The notes: generated by a model not told the origin, from the sequence alone. Shown: positions 17,430 through 27,070, numbered from the stretch's first letter. The stretch is DNA of 64,000 nucleotides from CAVQZC01 sp963718315 (GCA_963718315.1 CAVQZC010000007.1:992001-1056000); one strand, 5' to 3'. Program-made: numbers and translations.

Positions 17430-18086
17430 GTCGTTCTCCCACTTGGTGTGGTGGCGCTTGGCCCAGTCCCGGCGCACCGTCCCCAGGACGATCCCGCGCA
17501 GCGAATGCCGCGTCGAGGGGTTGAGCAGCGCCAGGTACAGGTGCCCCGCGACCAGCGGGACGGCGATCCAGGTCGCCCAGTCATGCACCAGGATGGCGCT
17601 GGTGCCGCGGAACTGGGCGTCGGTCTCCTGCAGGTACATCAGCGTCCCACTGAACGTGAACACGACCATCAGCCCGCCGACGATCGCCGTGTTCAGCTTC
17701 TGGCCGGCGTTGAAGCGCCCCTGCGGCGGCTCGGGCCCGTTCCGGCTGACCGCCCAGCGCAGCCAGCGCCGGTCGTCTCCGTCGAAGCGGTCGATCTGAC
17801 GAGCGGTCGCGTGAAGCTCCCGGGGACTCGCCGCGACCAGCAGCACCAGGCCGACCCAGAACGCGATCGCAGCGCCGAGGTGGATCGACTTCCAGAGCAT
17901 CCGGTTGGCGGCGAGCTGTGCGAACGAGGGCAGGTACAGGATCAGCCCCGTCGCCATCATGGTCAGGAAGGTCAGCGCAAGCAGCCAGTGCAGCGACCGC
18001 TCGGTGGGGCTGAACCGGCGGACGTAGCCGCGGCCGGGTGCCGCCTCAGTAGCCGTTGGACCTGCCGACCCAGGCGTCGACGTCAT
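17418..18086 (-). CDS. cytochrome b561/b6-type membrane subunit
   Basis: 222 residues with four transmembrane helices and paired histidines suited to bind two b haems: RSLHWLLALTFLTMMATG, KSIHLGAAIAFWVGL and LVHDWATWIAVPLVAGHLYLAL. This is the formate-dehydrogenase-gamma / cytochrome b561 fold. The start overlaps the end of the molybdoenzyme gene by 41 bases, so the two are surely co-translated; it most likely passes electrons between the quinone pool and that enzyme. Confidence 0.88.
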   Translation of the reverse strand: MTSTPGSAGPTATEAAPGRGYVRRFSPTERSLHWLLALTFLTMMATGLILYLPSFAQLAANRMLWKSIHLGAAIAFWVGLVLLVAASPRELHATARQIDRFDGDDRRWLRWAVSRNGPEPPQGRFNAGQKLNTAIVGGLMVVFTFSGTLMYLQETDAQFRGTSAILVHDWATWIAVPLVAGHLYLALLNPSTRHSLRGIVLGTVRRDWAKRHHTKWENDLPE

Positions 18087-18729
18087 ACCCGTTCTGCTCC
18101 CAGAAGCCCGGGTGCAGGTTCGGCACCAGCTCCAGCTTGTGCACCCACTTGACGTTCTTGTAGCCGTACATCTCGGGGATGATCAGGCGCAGCGGAGCGC
18201 CGTGCTCTCGCAGCAGCGGCTTGCCGTCCATGGTGTGCGCCAGCATGACGTGAGGGAGCACTGACTGCGGGAGGCTGAGCGTATCCACGTAGTCCTTCTC
18301 CATCGACACGAAGTTGATGTACTTCGCGGTGCTCAGCGGGTGCACCATGTCCCACAGCGTCTGCAGACGGATGCCCTCCCAGTGCACGTTTCCGACCGTC
18401 CAGCCGGTGACGCAGTGGAAGGTGGTGATCTGCTTGACCGCCGGCAGCTTGCTGATCTCATCCCAGCTCAGCACCGCCGGCTTCTCCACGAGCCCCGACA
18501 CGGTCAGCGTGTAGGTGGCCGGATGGAACGTCGGCCAGGGCGGGTTGATCGAGTAGATACGCCAGCCGCCGGTCGGCAGCAGCGCCTTCAGACCGGACGG
18601 CACGACCGACCCGACGTCGTTGATGGGGGTGTTCAGCGCCCGCGTCACCCGGCCCCCGAACAGCACGCCGAGGGCTCCCACGCCGACAGTGGTCAGAAAG
18701 GCCGCTCGGCCGACTTTCACCTCGCCCAT
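18046..18729 (-). CDS. sulfite-oxidase-fold molybdopterin oxidoreductase (YedY/MsrP-like)
   Basis: 227 residues. A short N-terminal hydrophobic segment (about 10-25, FLTTVGVGALGVLFGG) anchors or exports it. The Mo-ligand cysteine is Cys106 in TTFHCVTGWTVGNVHWEG, a hallmark of the oxidored_molyb domain. The dimerisation domain of eukaryotic sulfite oxidase is absent. Unlike typical YedY proteins it has only one Arg (VGRAAFL), not a twin-arginine pair, so export is doubtful from sequence alone. Coupled to the cytochrome b gene; possible roles include repair of oxidised methionine or sulfite/sulfoxide chemistry. Confidence 0.85.
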   Translation of the reverse strand: MGEVKVGRAAFLTTVGVGALGVLFGGRVTRALNTPINDVGSVVPSGLKALLPTGGWRIYSINPPWPTFHPATYTLTVSGLVEKPAVLSWDEISKLPAVKQITTFHCVTGWTVGNVHWEGIRLQTLWDMVHPLSTAKYINFVSMEKDYVDTLSLPQSVLPHVMLAHTMDGKPLLREHGAPLRLIIPEMYGYKNVKWVHKLELVPNLHPGFWEQNGYDVDAWVGRSNGY

Positions 18730-18792
18730 GCTGTGAAGTATCGTCGCCAGGCGGCCGGAGGCGTAGTGCCGCGACGCACTGTTTCGCGACTG

Positions 18793-19914
18793 TTAAGGAC
18801 TCGATGCGGGCACCGAGACGTCGAACCTCGCTCCGGCCCCGGGCGAGCTCGATGCCTCGATCCGCCCGCCCAGCGCCTCGACGATCCGCTGGGCGAGCGT
18901 CAGCCCCAGGCCGGAACCGCGCCCAGAACGCGCGGCGTCTGCCCGCCAGAAGGGCTCGAAAACGCGCTGCAGCTGGTCGTCGGCAATCCCCTCGCCGGTG
19001 TCCTGCACGGCGATCCGCAGCCCGGCGGCGTCGGAGTGGGCCTCGATCGTGACGCTGCCGCCTGGCGGCGTGTGCCTGACCGCGTTGTCGATCAGGGAGT
19101 GGACGACCCGGGTGAGCTTGGGTGAGCAGAGCGACCGGGCGGCGTCGCCCAGCTCGGCGCGGACCTCGACCCGGCCGGCAGCCGCCGTTTCGGAGCACAG
19201 GTCGGTCGCCCGCTGGACAGCCTCGGCCAGCGGGATCATCCGGCTGTCCTCCGCGAACGAGGCGGTGTCGACCTGGGTCAGCTCGAACAGATCCTCGACC
19301 AGCTCGACCAGCGCCATGATCGACCGCAGCATCTCGGCGGCGTAGCGGCGGACGGTCTCGGGGTCGTCGACCACGCCGTCGTTGATCGCCTCCACGGTCG
19401 AGCGCAGGTTGGCAAGCGGCGTTCGCAGGTCGTGCGACATCGAGGTGATCAGGTCACGCCGCTCCGCCTCGACCTGCCGCTCCGCCTCGATCGCAGCGTC
19501 CAGCCTGGCTGCCGCCTGGTCGAGCGCGCCTGCCAGGAGCTGCAGCTCCGGGCTTGCCCCCAGGTCGCCGACCCGGGCGTCGAGCCGGTTGTCGCCGAGG
19601 GCGCGGGCCATCCCCACGAGCCGCCCAATCGCCTGGTTGGTGGTACGGCCGACGATCATCGCCGCCGCGACGCCCGCCGTCAGCGAGTAGAGGGCGACCA
19701 GGCCGATCTCGGCCCTGTTGCCCGGGTTGACGAGCATGAAGTGGTTCAGCACCAGCAGGTCGAGGACGGTGACCAGCGAGGCAACAACCGCGATCGCGAT
19801 CATGGTCGCAGCCAGGCCGGCCCTGCGTACCAGGCTGCGCGCCGCGATCGACGTGACGACGGTGGCGGCCGTGATCGGGCCGAGCAGGAGCAGGATGCGC
19901 AGCCACTCGTTCAC
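18793..19914 (-). CDS. HAMP-HisKA sensor histidine kinase
   Basis: 373 residues from GTG 19914, which overlaps the response-regulator stop as GTGA. Two transmembrane segments (about 5-25 and 34-60, then 72-90) are followed by a HAMP linker, HisKA with His161 in SMSHDLRTPLANLR, and an HATPase with N-box DNAVRHT, G1 DTGEGI and GSGLGLTLA. The short extracytoplasmic loop suggests membrane or redox sensing. It pairs with the OmpR-type regulator immediately upstream and lies next to the molybdoenzyme/cytochrome genes, a plausible target. Confidence 0.92.
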   Translation of the reverse strand: MNEWLRILLLLGPITAATVVTSIAARSLVRRAGLAATMIAIAVVASLVTVLDLLVLNHFMLVNPGNRAEIGLVALYSLTAGVAAAMIVGRTTNQAIGRLVGMARALGDNRLDARVGDLGASPELQLLAGALDQAAARLDAAIEAERQVEAERRDLITSMSHDLRTPLANLRSTVEAINDGVVDDPETVRRYAAEMLRSIMALVELVEDLFELTQVDTASFAEDSRMIPLAEAVQRATDLCSETAAAGRVEVRAELGDAARSLCSPKLTRVVHSLIDNAVRHTPPGGSVTIEAHSDAAGLRIAVQDTGEGIADDQLQRVFEPFWRADAARSGRGSGLGLTLAQRIVEALGGRIEASSSPGAGARFDVSVPASSP

Positions 19915-20597
19915 GGCTCGAACCTGTATCCCACGCCGTGGACCGTGATCAGCCGCCGCGGATCGGACGCGTCGCGCTCGATCTTCGACCGCAGACGGCG
20001 GATGTGCACGGTGACCGTGTCCGACGCTCCCGTCCACACGTATCCCCAGACCGTCTCCAGCAGCTGTCCGCGCGTGAACACGCGGCCGGGGTTGGACGCC
20101 AGCAGGTGCAGGAGCTCGAACTCCTTGCGGGTCGTATGGAGCGGTTGTCCGTCTACGACCACCTCGCGGCGCACGGGGTCGATCTCCAGGTCGTCGTAGA
20201 CCAGTCGTCCCGCACCCCGGTCGCCCGCCGCCCGGCGCAGGACGGCGTGCACCCGCGCCACCACCTCGCCCGGCGAGTACGGCTTCACGACGTAGTCGTC
20301 GGCGCCGAGCTGCAGGCCCTGAATGCGCTCCCGCTCCGACGCCCGCGCGGAGAGGATGATCACCGGCAAGTCGCCGTTCAGCCGAAGGGCGCGAAGCACG
20401 TCGAGCCCGCTCAGCCGTGGCAGCATCAGGTCGAGCAGCACCACGTCCGGCGAGACCTCCTCCACCGCCGCCAGGGCGGCGCTCCCATCGGCCGCCTCGG
20501 TGACCGTAAAGCCCTCTCGCAGGAGGTAGCGCGACAGCACGTCGCGCACGACCGGCTCGTCGTCAACGACCAGCACCCGCGGGGGGTCTAGGGCCAC
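19911..20597 (-). CDS. OmpR-family response regulator
   Basis: 228 residues from the GTG at 20597. Receiver domain with acidic pocket VVDDE and phosphoacceptor Asp56 (LLDLMLP), conserved Lys in VVKPYSP. The C-terminal winged helix (about 130-228) includes TRKEFELLHLLASNPGRVF and HIRRLRSKIE, typical of OmpR/PhoB DNA-binding domains. It is transcribed together with the kinase at 18793 through a 4-base overlap. Confidence 0.93.
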   Translation of the reverse strand: MALDPPRVLVVDDEPVVRDVLSRYLLREGFTVTEAADGSAALAAVEEVSPDVVLLDLMLPRLSGLDVLRALRLNGDLPVIILSARASERERIQGLQLGADDYVVKPYSPGEVVARVHAVLRRAAGDRGAGRLVYDDLEIDPVRREVVVDGQPLHTTRKEFELLHLLASNPGRVFTRGQLLETVWGYVWTGASDTVTVHIRRLRSKIERDASDPRRLITVHGVGYRFEP

Positions 20598-20658
20598 GAC
20601 CCCAGGGTACCAACGGCTCTGCCGCAGTCCAGTGTCGTTAAGAACTCCGAAAGGAACC

Positions 20659-20689
20659 GGTGGCGGGCGCCGCTGGGGCGCCCACCACC
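20659..20689 (-). terminator. GC-rich hairpin between propeller and regulator genes
   Basis: Arms 20659-20671 and 20677-20689 pair over 13 bp with one mismatch around a five-base loop. It lies downstream of the minus-strand gene ending at 20740 and upstream of the regulator. There is no clear T-run, so termination strength is uncertain. Confidence 0.45.
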
Positions 20690-20739
20690 GTGGAGGTGCG
20701 ACTGGCCAGTTGGCCGTCGCGCCGTGGCCAATTGCTTCC

Positions 20740-21852
20740 TCAGCCGGTGACCAGGCCGACGTCGCTGGCCGCGAGGCCGGGTGTGAAGCCCGCGGGATGC
20801 AGGCTCCCGCCGGGTCCGATCGCAAACGTGGCGATCCCGTTCACGCCGGGAGTTGCGTTGTCGACGACCACCGACAGGAAGTGCCCGCCGGGCGTGACCG
20901 ACTCGTCGAGCGTCGTGCTGCCGGCGCCGCCGCTGGCGCTGATCCCACTCGGATCGAGCAGGGACAGCTTGCCGCCGACGGTGACCCGCATGCCGCTGAT
21001 CGTCCCACTGTGGGCGTCGGCGACGTACGCAAAGCGGCCGTCGGGCGTGGTGGCCACCCAGCACGCTGCCATCTGGTTCGTCTGCAGCGGAGCCGACGTG
21101 ACGCTGAGCGCACCGGCCGCCGAGACGCGGTAGGCGGTCGCGGCACTGGTCGGCGCCTCGCCTGCATCGGATACCACCAACGTTCCCAGCGGTGTGAACG
21201 CGAACCCGAACGGGGTGGCGCCCGTCGACGGCTGGGAGTCAGCCGGCGCGAGGCGTCCCGAGGGCCGAGTCAGGAACGTGTCGATCGTGTTCGACGTCTT
21301 GTTCGTGACGACCACGACCCCGGCCAGGGGATCCGTTGCCACCTCGGCCGGACCTGCGTCGGTGGCGCCCAGCGACTGCACGCCGTTGGCCAAGGGGTGC
21401 AGCCCACGGCGGGTGATGCGGAAGGCGGCGACGTTCGGCGTTCCTCCCGCGTTCAGCACGTAGACGGTGCCCTGTCCCACTGCGACGCTGATCGGCTGCG
21501 TGCCGCCGGACGGCACGACGGCCTCGCGCCACACGTGGGCACCGAGGACGCCGAAGACGCTGACCGTGTTGCTGCCGGCATTGACTGCGTACAGCCTGCG
21601 GCCCTGAGAACCGAGCGCCACAGCGCCCTGGGACCCAAGGTTGGCGTCGGTTCCGGCGCCGCCGGTCGGCGCTGTTCCGACGTGGTGCAGGTGGCCGAGC
21701 GCGTCGCGGGCGTAGACGAGCACGCTGTTGCCAGACGCCGCATTGGTCTCGGTGAACGCCGTCCCGGTGAACGGCTGCGCCGACGCCACGGCCGGCGATG
21801 CCGCAGCCAGCGCCAGCACCATCGCGCCGGCTATGAGGAGCTTGGATTTCAT
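20740..21852 (-). CDS. secreted lactonase-type seven-bladed beta-propeller protein
   Basis: 370 residues with a Sec signal peptide (MKSKLLIAGAMVLALAAASP, cleavage near VASA-Q). The rest shows repeated blade patterns such as LYAVNAGSNTVSVFGV, VYVLNAGGTPNVAAF, GVVVVTNKTSNTIDTF and FAYVADAHSGTISG, as in the 6-phosphogluconolactonase-like / YncE family. Catalytic metal ligands of true lactonases are not evident, so an extracellular binding role is likelier. Divergent from the GNAT gene at 21973. Confidence 0.82.
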   Translation of the reverse strand: MKSKLLIAGAMVLALAAASPAVASAQPFTGTAFTETNAASGNSVLVYARDALGHLHHVGTAPTGGAGTDANLGSQGAVALGSQGRRLYAVNAGSNTVSVFGVLGAHVWREAVVPSGGTQPISVAVGQGTVYVLNAGGTPNVAAFRITRRGLHPLANGVQSLGATDAGPAEVATDPLAGVVVVTNKTSNTIDTFLTRPSGRLAPADSQPSTGATPFGFAFTPLGTLVVSDAGEAPTSAATAYRVSAAGALSVTSAPLQTNQMAACWVATTPDGRFAYVADAHSGTISGMRVTVGGKLSLLDPSGISASGGAGSTTLDESVTPGGHFLSVVVDNATPGVNGIATFAIGPGGSLHPAGFTPGLAASDVGLVTG

Positions 21853-21972
21853 ACCTGACCTCCTGGTCGATGAGGGACGCCCTCGACCCTAGGAGGCAGT
21901 TCTGTCCACGGCCTTGCGCAGCCCTTACAAGGTTCGAAACTCCGCGCGTCGGGCGGATGTACCCTCTGCGCC

Positions 21973-22956
21973 ATGTCCCCGCTGCCCGACGGATACTCGA
22001 TCCGCCCTCCCCACCCGGACGAGGCGCCCGCGATCACCGACATGGCCAACGCCGAGGCGGTCGCGCTGATTGGCGTGGAGCTTGTCAGCGTGGCGTGGGT
22101 CGAGGGCTTCTGGCGCACCCCTTCGGTCGACATGGAGAACGACGTCGTCGTGGTCGTCGCCCCCGACGGCTCCCTTGCGGGCTACATGTTCGTCCGCAGC
22201 CATCCGCCGTTCACGCGGGTGACGGCGATCGGCCTGACCGCGATCGACCACCATGGCCGCGGCGTCGGCGGCGCGGTGGTCGACGAGTCGGAGCGGCGCG
22301 CGAAGCGGTTCGTGGATCTCGCGCCAGCCGGAGCCGCGGTCGTGATCCACCAGGGCACGCTGGCGAACGAACCGATGATCGCCGAGCTGCTCACCGGGCG
22401 CGGGTATCGGGAGGTGCGGATCTTCTGGCAGATGGAGATCCCCCTGCAGGGCGAGCCGGAGGCTCCGGCGCCGCCCGACGGGTTCGAGCTGCGACCGCTC
22501 GCCGCAGGCGAGGAGGAGGCGGCATACGCCTGCCTCGCGGAGGCGTTCCAGGATCACTGGGGCGACGGGATCGCGGACCTCGACGACTGGCGCCACGAGT
22601 ACCTGGATGCGCCAACGTTCGCCCCGCACCTGTGGACGCTCGCCTGGCACGGGCAGGAGCTGGCAGGCGCCGTCCTCGGCACCGAGTCCGCCGAGGAGAA
22701 CCCCGACTACGGCTACATCGCCCAGCTCGGCGTCCGACCCGCGTATCGCCGCCGAGGCCTTGGCGAGGCGCTCCTGCGTCAGAGCTTCGTGCAGTTTCAC
22801 CAGGCCGACCGCGCGGGCGTGCTGCTGTTCGTCGACGCCCAGTCTCTGACCGGGGCGACCCGGCTCTACGAGCGCGTCGGGATGGCCTCGCAGCCGCGGT
22901 TTGCCACCTGGGAGAAGGAGCTGCGCCCCGGCGACCGGGTGGAGGCGGACGGGTGA
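21973..22956 (+). CDS. double-domain GNAT acetyltransferase
   Basis: 327 residues made of two GNAT folds. The C-terminal one has an intact acetyl-CoA loop (QLGVRPAYRRRGLGEALLR, about residues 253-271) with YERVGM later; the N-terminal one has a weaker version (DHHGRGVGGAVVDES, about 92-106). Tandem GNATs of this type include mycothiol synthase and antibiotic acetyltransferases; the distribution of residues here does not let me choose. Its stop overlaps the GTG of the alcohol dehydrogenase (GTGA), indicating co-translation. Confidence 0.85.
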   Translation: MSPLPDGYSIRPPHPDEAPAITDMANAEAVALIGVELVSVAWVEGFWRTPSVDMENDVVVVVAPDGSLAGYMFVRSHPPFTRVTAIGLTAIDHHGRGVGGAVVDESERRAKRFVDLAPAGAAVVIHQGTLANEPMIAELLTGRGYREVRIFWQMEIPLQGEPEAPAPPDGFELRPLAAGEEEAAYACLAEAFQDHWGDGIADLDDWRHEYLDAPTFAPHLWTLAWHGQELAGAVLGTESAEENPDYGYIAQLGVRPAYRRRGLGEALLRQSFVQFHQADRAGVLLFVDAQSLTGATRLYERVGMASQPRFATWEKELRPGDRVEADG

Positions 22957-24030
22957 AGGCAGCCGTCTGCCGCGCCTTCGGCGAGCCGCTGCAGGTCGAG
23001 GAGGTGCGCCTGGCCGAGCCGGCACCGGGCGAGATCGTGGTCACCCTCGGCGCCTGCGCCATCTGCCACAGCGACATCTCGCAGGCCGAAGGCGCCTGGC
23101 CGCATCCGCTGCCGGCCGTGTTCGGGCACGAGGCGGCCGGGACGGTGGCCGCCTGCGGGCCGGAGGTGGACGGGCTTCAGCCCGGCGACCGCGTGGTCGT
23201 CACGCTCGTGCGATCGTGCGGCGCCTGCTTCCAGTGTGTCCGCGGCGCGCCGTCGCTGTGTGAGACCTCGTTCCGGCTCGATCGCGAGCCGGCCCTGTTC
23301 GCCGCGGACGGCTCACCGGTCGTCCAGGGGCTGAAGACGGCCGCCTTCGCCGAGCAGGTGCTGGTGCACCAGTCCCAGGTCGTCTCCTATACCCAGGACG
23401 TGGCGTTCGAGACCGCGGCGCTGCTCGGATGCGCCGTGATCACGGGCGTCGGCGCGGCAACCACCACGGTGCCGGTGCAGCCCGGTCAGAGCGTCGTGGT
23501 GATCGGCGCCGGGGGCGTCGGGCTGAACGTGATCCAGGGAGCGGCGCTCTCGGGGGCCTCGCCGCTGGTGGCGATCGACGTCAGCGCGCCCGAAGCTCGA
23601 GTCGGCACGCGCCTTCGGAGCGACCCATGCGCTGGACGCCGGGGGCGACGTCCTCACCGGTGTGCGCGAGCTGACCGACGGCCGGGGCGCTGACGCCGTG
23701 TTCGTGGCCACCGGAGCCGGGCGAGCGGTCGAGCAGGGCATTGCCCTGACCCGGCGGGGCGGCGCCACCGTCATCGTCGGAATGCCGCCGGGGGACGTGA
23801 CGTCCACGTTCGACGCCGCATGGCTGGCAGGCGACGGCCGCCAGATCGTCGGCTGCAAGATGGGTTCGACCGAGATCCGCCGCGACATCCCCCGGCTGCT
23901 CGACCTCCACGCCGCCGGCCGGATCAGGCTCGAGGAGCTGGTCAGCGGCCGCTACCCGCTGGAGCAGGTGAACGAGGGGATCGCAGCCGTCAGCCGCGGC
24001 GGCGCCCTCCGCAACGTGATCATCTTCTAG
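22953..24030 (+). CDS. zinc-dependent alcohol dehydrogenase (one-base frame break)
   Basis: Medium-chain dehydrogenase of about 358 residues. Catalytic zinc ligands are present (CAICHSD, GHEAAG), as are the four structural-zinc cysteines (CGACFQCVRGAPSLC), although the first pair is spaced normally. Rossmann motif GAGGVGLNVIQGA follows. Near 23592 an extra G shifts the frame; deleting it gives KLESARAFGATHALDAGGD and the rest of the domain to 24030. The long-chain class III-like substrate loop (AFAEQVLVHQSQVV) resembles mycothiol-dependent or Zn-type alcohol dehydrogenases of actinobacteria. Confidence 0.85.
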
Positions 24031-24115
24031 CCGCCGGGGCGCGGCGTCTTTCACAGCGACTCTCAGGGTCGGGGACTACCTTTCGGTCAGCAGAACTCGC
24101 AGGAAGGTGGAAGGC

Positions 24116-25267
24116 ATGGGCACTCCGAAACGGACAAAGATGACGAGACTGGTCGGCTGGCTGGCTCTGGCAGCGATTTTCCTGGGCGTGGCGAGCGTGA
24201 CCGCGTTTGCGTTGACGCGCGGCAGCAATGCGCCTCCCAAGCGGTCGCTGGCGGCCGCGATCCATCACTCGCTGGCCGGGAAGCAGGTGGCCGGCATCAC
24301 GGCTGACGTGAAGCTGAACACCAACCTCCTGCCGGGCGCCTCGAGCTCGTTCCAGACCGGGGCGTTGACCGGCGCCACGGGCCACGTCTGGCTGACGAAG
24401 GGCCACGCCAAGCTGGAGCTGCACTCCTCGCTCGGCACCACGCTGGTCGGGTTCGCCAACGGCCGCGTGACGCTCTACATGCCGAAGTCGAACACGGCCT
24501 ACGTGCTGCCGCTCAAGCACGCCGCTGACAGCGGCAAGGCGACGACCCACGACTCGGGCAGCCTGCCGTCGACGGCCGAGATCTCCACCGAGCTGGCAGC
24601 GGTGAGTCAGCACGTCTTCCTGTCCGGTGCGATCCCGGGCACGGTCGCCGGGCAGCCCTCCTACACCGTACGGATCCAGCCTCGCCACAACGGCGGCCTG
24701 TTCGGGACGCTGGCTCTGGCGTTCGACGCCAACCACCCGGTACCGTTGCGGATTGCGCTCTACCCCAAGGGGTCGGGCACGCCGGCCATCGAGCTGGTCG
24801 CGACCAAGATCCACTTCGGCGCGGTGCCGGCATCCGATCTGCGCGTCGCGCCGGCCGGCGCGACGGTGCACGTAGTACACCTGCCGTCTCGCAGCGAGAT
24901 CCGGAAGACCGTTGAGAAGTCAGGCGCAGCCAAGTCGAACGTCGTGCTCCGGCCGACCCAGAAGTCGCTCGCAGGGATGAAGCTGAGCAAGGTGCACAGC
25001 TTCAGCTTCAGCGGGAAGCCCGCCGTGCTGCTGGCCTACGGGCGCGGTCTGGGCTCGGTGCTCGTCCTCGAGCAGCGCGCCGACCCGTCCACCCGGGGCG
25101 ACATGCTGTCGCAGCTCCCGGCGGTGACCGTTGGCAGCGTGAAGGGGCACGAGCTCGACACAACACTGGGCAGCGTGGTGCGCTTCACCCACGGCGGTGT
25201 CACCTTCACGATCGTCGGGTCGCAGCGGCCGTCGACGATCCTCGAGGCGGCCCGCGCACTCCAGTGA
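24116..25267 (+). CDS. membrane-anchored LolA-like lipoprotein-sorting-type protein
   Basis: 383 residues from the ATG at 24116, eight bases after AGGAAGG. One N-terminal transmembrane segment (LVGWLALAAIFLGVASVTAF) and an extracytoplasmic region with the LolA/LppX-type half-barrel pattern: alternating strands such as SSFQTGALTGATGHVWLTKGH and TLYMPKSNTAYVLPL. The C-terminal 100 residues form a second beta module ending in FTIVGSQRPSTILEAARAL. Known relatives are single-pass proteins that carry lipids or sense them; function here is unknown. It precedes an ABC-2 exporter operon by seven bases and may be its periplasm-facing partner. Confidence 0.65.
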   Translation: MGTPKRTKMTRLVGWLALAAIFLGVASVTAFALTRGSNAPPKRSLAAAIHHSLAGKQVAGITADVKLNTNLLPGASSSFQTGALTGATGHVWLTKGHAKLELHSSLGTTLVGFANGRVTLYMPKSNTAYVLPLKHAADSGKATTHDSGSLPSTAEISTELAAVSQHVFLSGAIPGTVAGQPSYTVRIQPRHNGGLFGTLALAFDANHPVPLRIALYPKGSGTPAIELVATKIHFGAVPASDLRVAPAGATVHVVHLPSRSEIRKTVEKSGAAKSNVVLRPTQKSLAGMKLSKVHSFSFSGKPAVLLAYGRGLGSVLVLEQRADPSTRGDMLSQLPAVTVGSVKGHELDTTLGSVVRFTHGGVTFTIVGSQRPSTILEAARALQ

Positions 25268-25274
25268 TGCTGGG

Positions 25275-26204
25275 GTGAGCCAGAACGGCGAGACCGGGCC
25301 GCTGATCGACGTCGAGGGCGTGGTCAAGCGCTACGGCTCGGTGGTTGCCCTCGACGGTGTGACGGCCCGGTTCACAGACCGGGCCGTCGGTCTGCTGGGT
25401 GCCAACGGCGCCGGCAAGTCGACCCTGATGCGGTCGATGCTGGGCCTGATCCGCCCGGACGAGGGCCAGATCTCCGTGCTCGGGATGAACGCCACGGAGC
25501 GGTCATGGGAGATCCGCCGCCAGCTCGGCTACATGCCCGAGCACGACAGCCTGCCGATGGGCATGACCGCCCGTGACCTGGTCGTCCACCTCGGGGAGCT
25601 GCGCGGCCTGCCGCGACGGGTGGCCGTGCTGCGCGCCTCGGAGGTGCTGTTCCAGGTCGGCCTCGAAGAGGAGCGGTCGCGGCTGATCCGGACATTCTCG
25701 GTCGGCATGAAGCAGCGCACCAACCTGGCTCAGGCGATCGTCCACTCGCCGCGGCTGGTCATCCTGGACGAGCCGACGAACGGCCTCGACCCGGCCGGCC
25801 GCGACGAGATGCTGGCGCTGGTGCGGCGCCTCTCCAGTGAGCTCGACATCGCCGTGGTGATGTCGTCGCACGTGCTCGAGGACGTCGCCCGCACATGCGA
25901 CTCGGTGCTCGTGCTGCGCGAGGGGCGCGTGGTGGCCACCCGTCGCATCGAGTCCCCCGACCGGGACGGGCACGGCGACGTCGAGGTGCAGATCACCGGT
26001 GATGCGGAAGCGTTCGCCGCTGCAGTCCGCCGCCTGGGCCTGGCGATCCGCCCCAGCGGCGAACGGCTGCTGGTGTCCGGGGGCGACCGCTCGGCGGTGC
26101 TGCGGGGAGTCCGCGACGCCGCCTGCGACGCCGGCGTCGGCGTGCACGAGCTGCGCCCCGCCGGCCCGACGCTCGAGGAATCGCTGATCGGAGCGATCGG
26201 GTGA
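25275..26204 (+). CDS. ABC-2-type transporter ATP-binding protein
   Basis: 309 residues. Walker A GANGAGKST (42-50), Q-loop region, signature TFSVGMKQRTNLAQA near 145, Walker B LVILDEPTNGLDP near 160, and the switch His in MSSHVLEDV. The C-terminal 90 residues form the regulatory module common to exporter ATPases. GTG start; the stop overlaps the permease start as GTGA. First of a four-gene operon encoding two ATPase-permease pairs. Confidence 0.92.
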   Translation: MSQNGETGPLIDVEGVVKRYGSVVALDGVTARFTDRAVGLLGANGAGKSTLMRSMLGLIRPDEGQISVLGMNATERSWEIRRQLGYMPEHDSLPMGMTARDLVVHLGELRGLPRRVAVLRASEVLFQVGLEEERSRLIRTFSVGMKQRTNLAQAIVHSPRLVILDEPTNGLDPAGRDEMLALVRRLSSELDIAVVMSSHVLEDVARTCDSVLVLREGRVVATRRIESPDRDGHGDVEVQITGDAEAFAAAVRRLGLAIRPSGERLLVSGGDRSAVLRGVRDAACDAGVGVHELRPAGPTLEESLIGAIG

Positions 26205-27070
26205 CGACCGAAGCCCGCATCGCAGACGTCGCCTTCAGCCGCTACGACGGCCCCCGCTCCGGACGGCTGGCAGCGATCTGGTCGCTGGCGCGTTGGAGTG
26301 CGCTACGGGCCCTCGGGGCCCGCCGCAGCTGGAAGGCGAAGGTGATTCCCGTCGCCCTCACCCTGCTCGCGTTCTCCCCGGCGCTGGTGATCCTCGGCAT
26401 CCGGGCGCTGTTTGCCGGGTCGACCCTCGCCCACGACGCGAGCACCGCGCTGCCCTACTCCGACTACACCAGCGCGATCTCGGTCGTGATCCTGGTCTAC
26501 AGCGTGATCCTGATCCCCGAGCTGGTCTGCCCGGACCGCCGCGACCGGACGCTGTCGCTGTATTTCTCGACCGCGATCGGGCCAAGCGACTACGTGATCG
26601 GCAAGATCCTCGCGGCCGTGCTGCCGCTGTGCGCGCTGACGCTGCTGCCCCCGCTGCTGCTGTACGTCGGCAACGTGCTGTTTGCCGTGCACCCGGTCGG
26701 CTACCTGGAGAATCACCTGGCAGACCCGCTGCGGATCATCGGCGGAGGCCTGACGATCGCGGTCACGTACGGCCTGGTCGGCCTGGCCATCTCGTCGCTG
26801 ACCAGCCGCCGTGCGTTCGCGGTCGGCGGCTACCTGGCCTTCCTCGCCATCCCCACGATCATCGGCGGAGTGCTCGCCCACGCGCTCAACGAGCGCTACC
26901 TGCGGCTGCTTGCCTTCGCGGCCGCCCCCCAGCAGACATCGCGTGGCCTGTACCCCGGCTACACCGATCGCGGCAACATCTCAGCCTGGGTCTGGGCGTC
27001 CGTGTCGGTCGAGCTGATCGTGGTCGCCATCGCCGTGCTCGCCATCCGCTACGGCAGGGACGAGGGATGA
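26201..27070 (+). CDS. ABC-2-type transporter permease
   Basis: 289 residues with six predicted transmembrane segments (for example VIPVALTLLAFSPALVILGI, AISVVILVYSVILIPELV, ILAAVLPLCALTLLPPLLLYV). The DRRDRTLSLYFSTAIGPSDYVIGKILA stretch is the usual cytoplasmic coupling region of ABC-2 permeases. Translationally coupled to both neighbours by 4-base overlaps. Confidence 0.9.
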   Translation: MTTEARIADVAFSRYDGPRSGRLAAIWSLARWSALRALGARRSWKAKVIPVALTLLAFSPALVILGIRALFAGSTLAHDASTALPYSDYTSAISVVILVYSVILIPELVCPDRRDRTLSLYFSTAIGPSDYVIGKILAAVLPLCALTLLPPLLLYVGNVLFAVHPVGYLENHLADPLRIIGGGLTIAVTYGLVGLAISSLTSRRAFAVGGYLAFLAIPTIIGGVLAHALNERYLRLLAFAAAPQQTSRGLYPGYTDRGNISAWVWASVSVELIVVAIAVLAIRYGRDEG

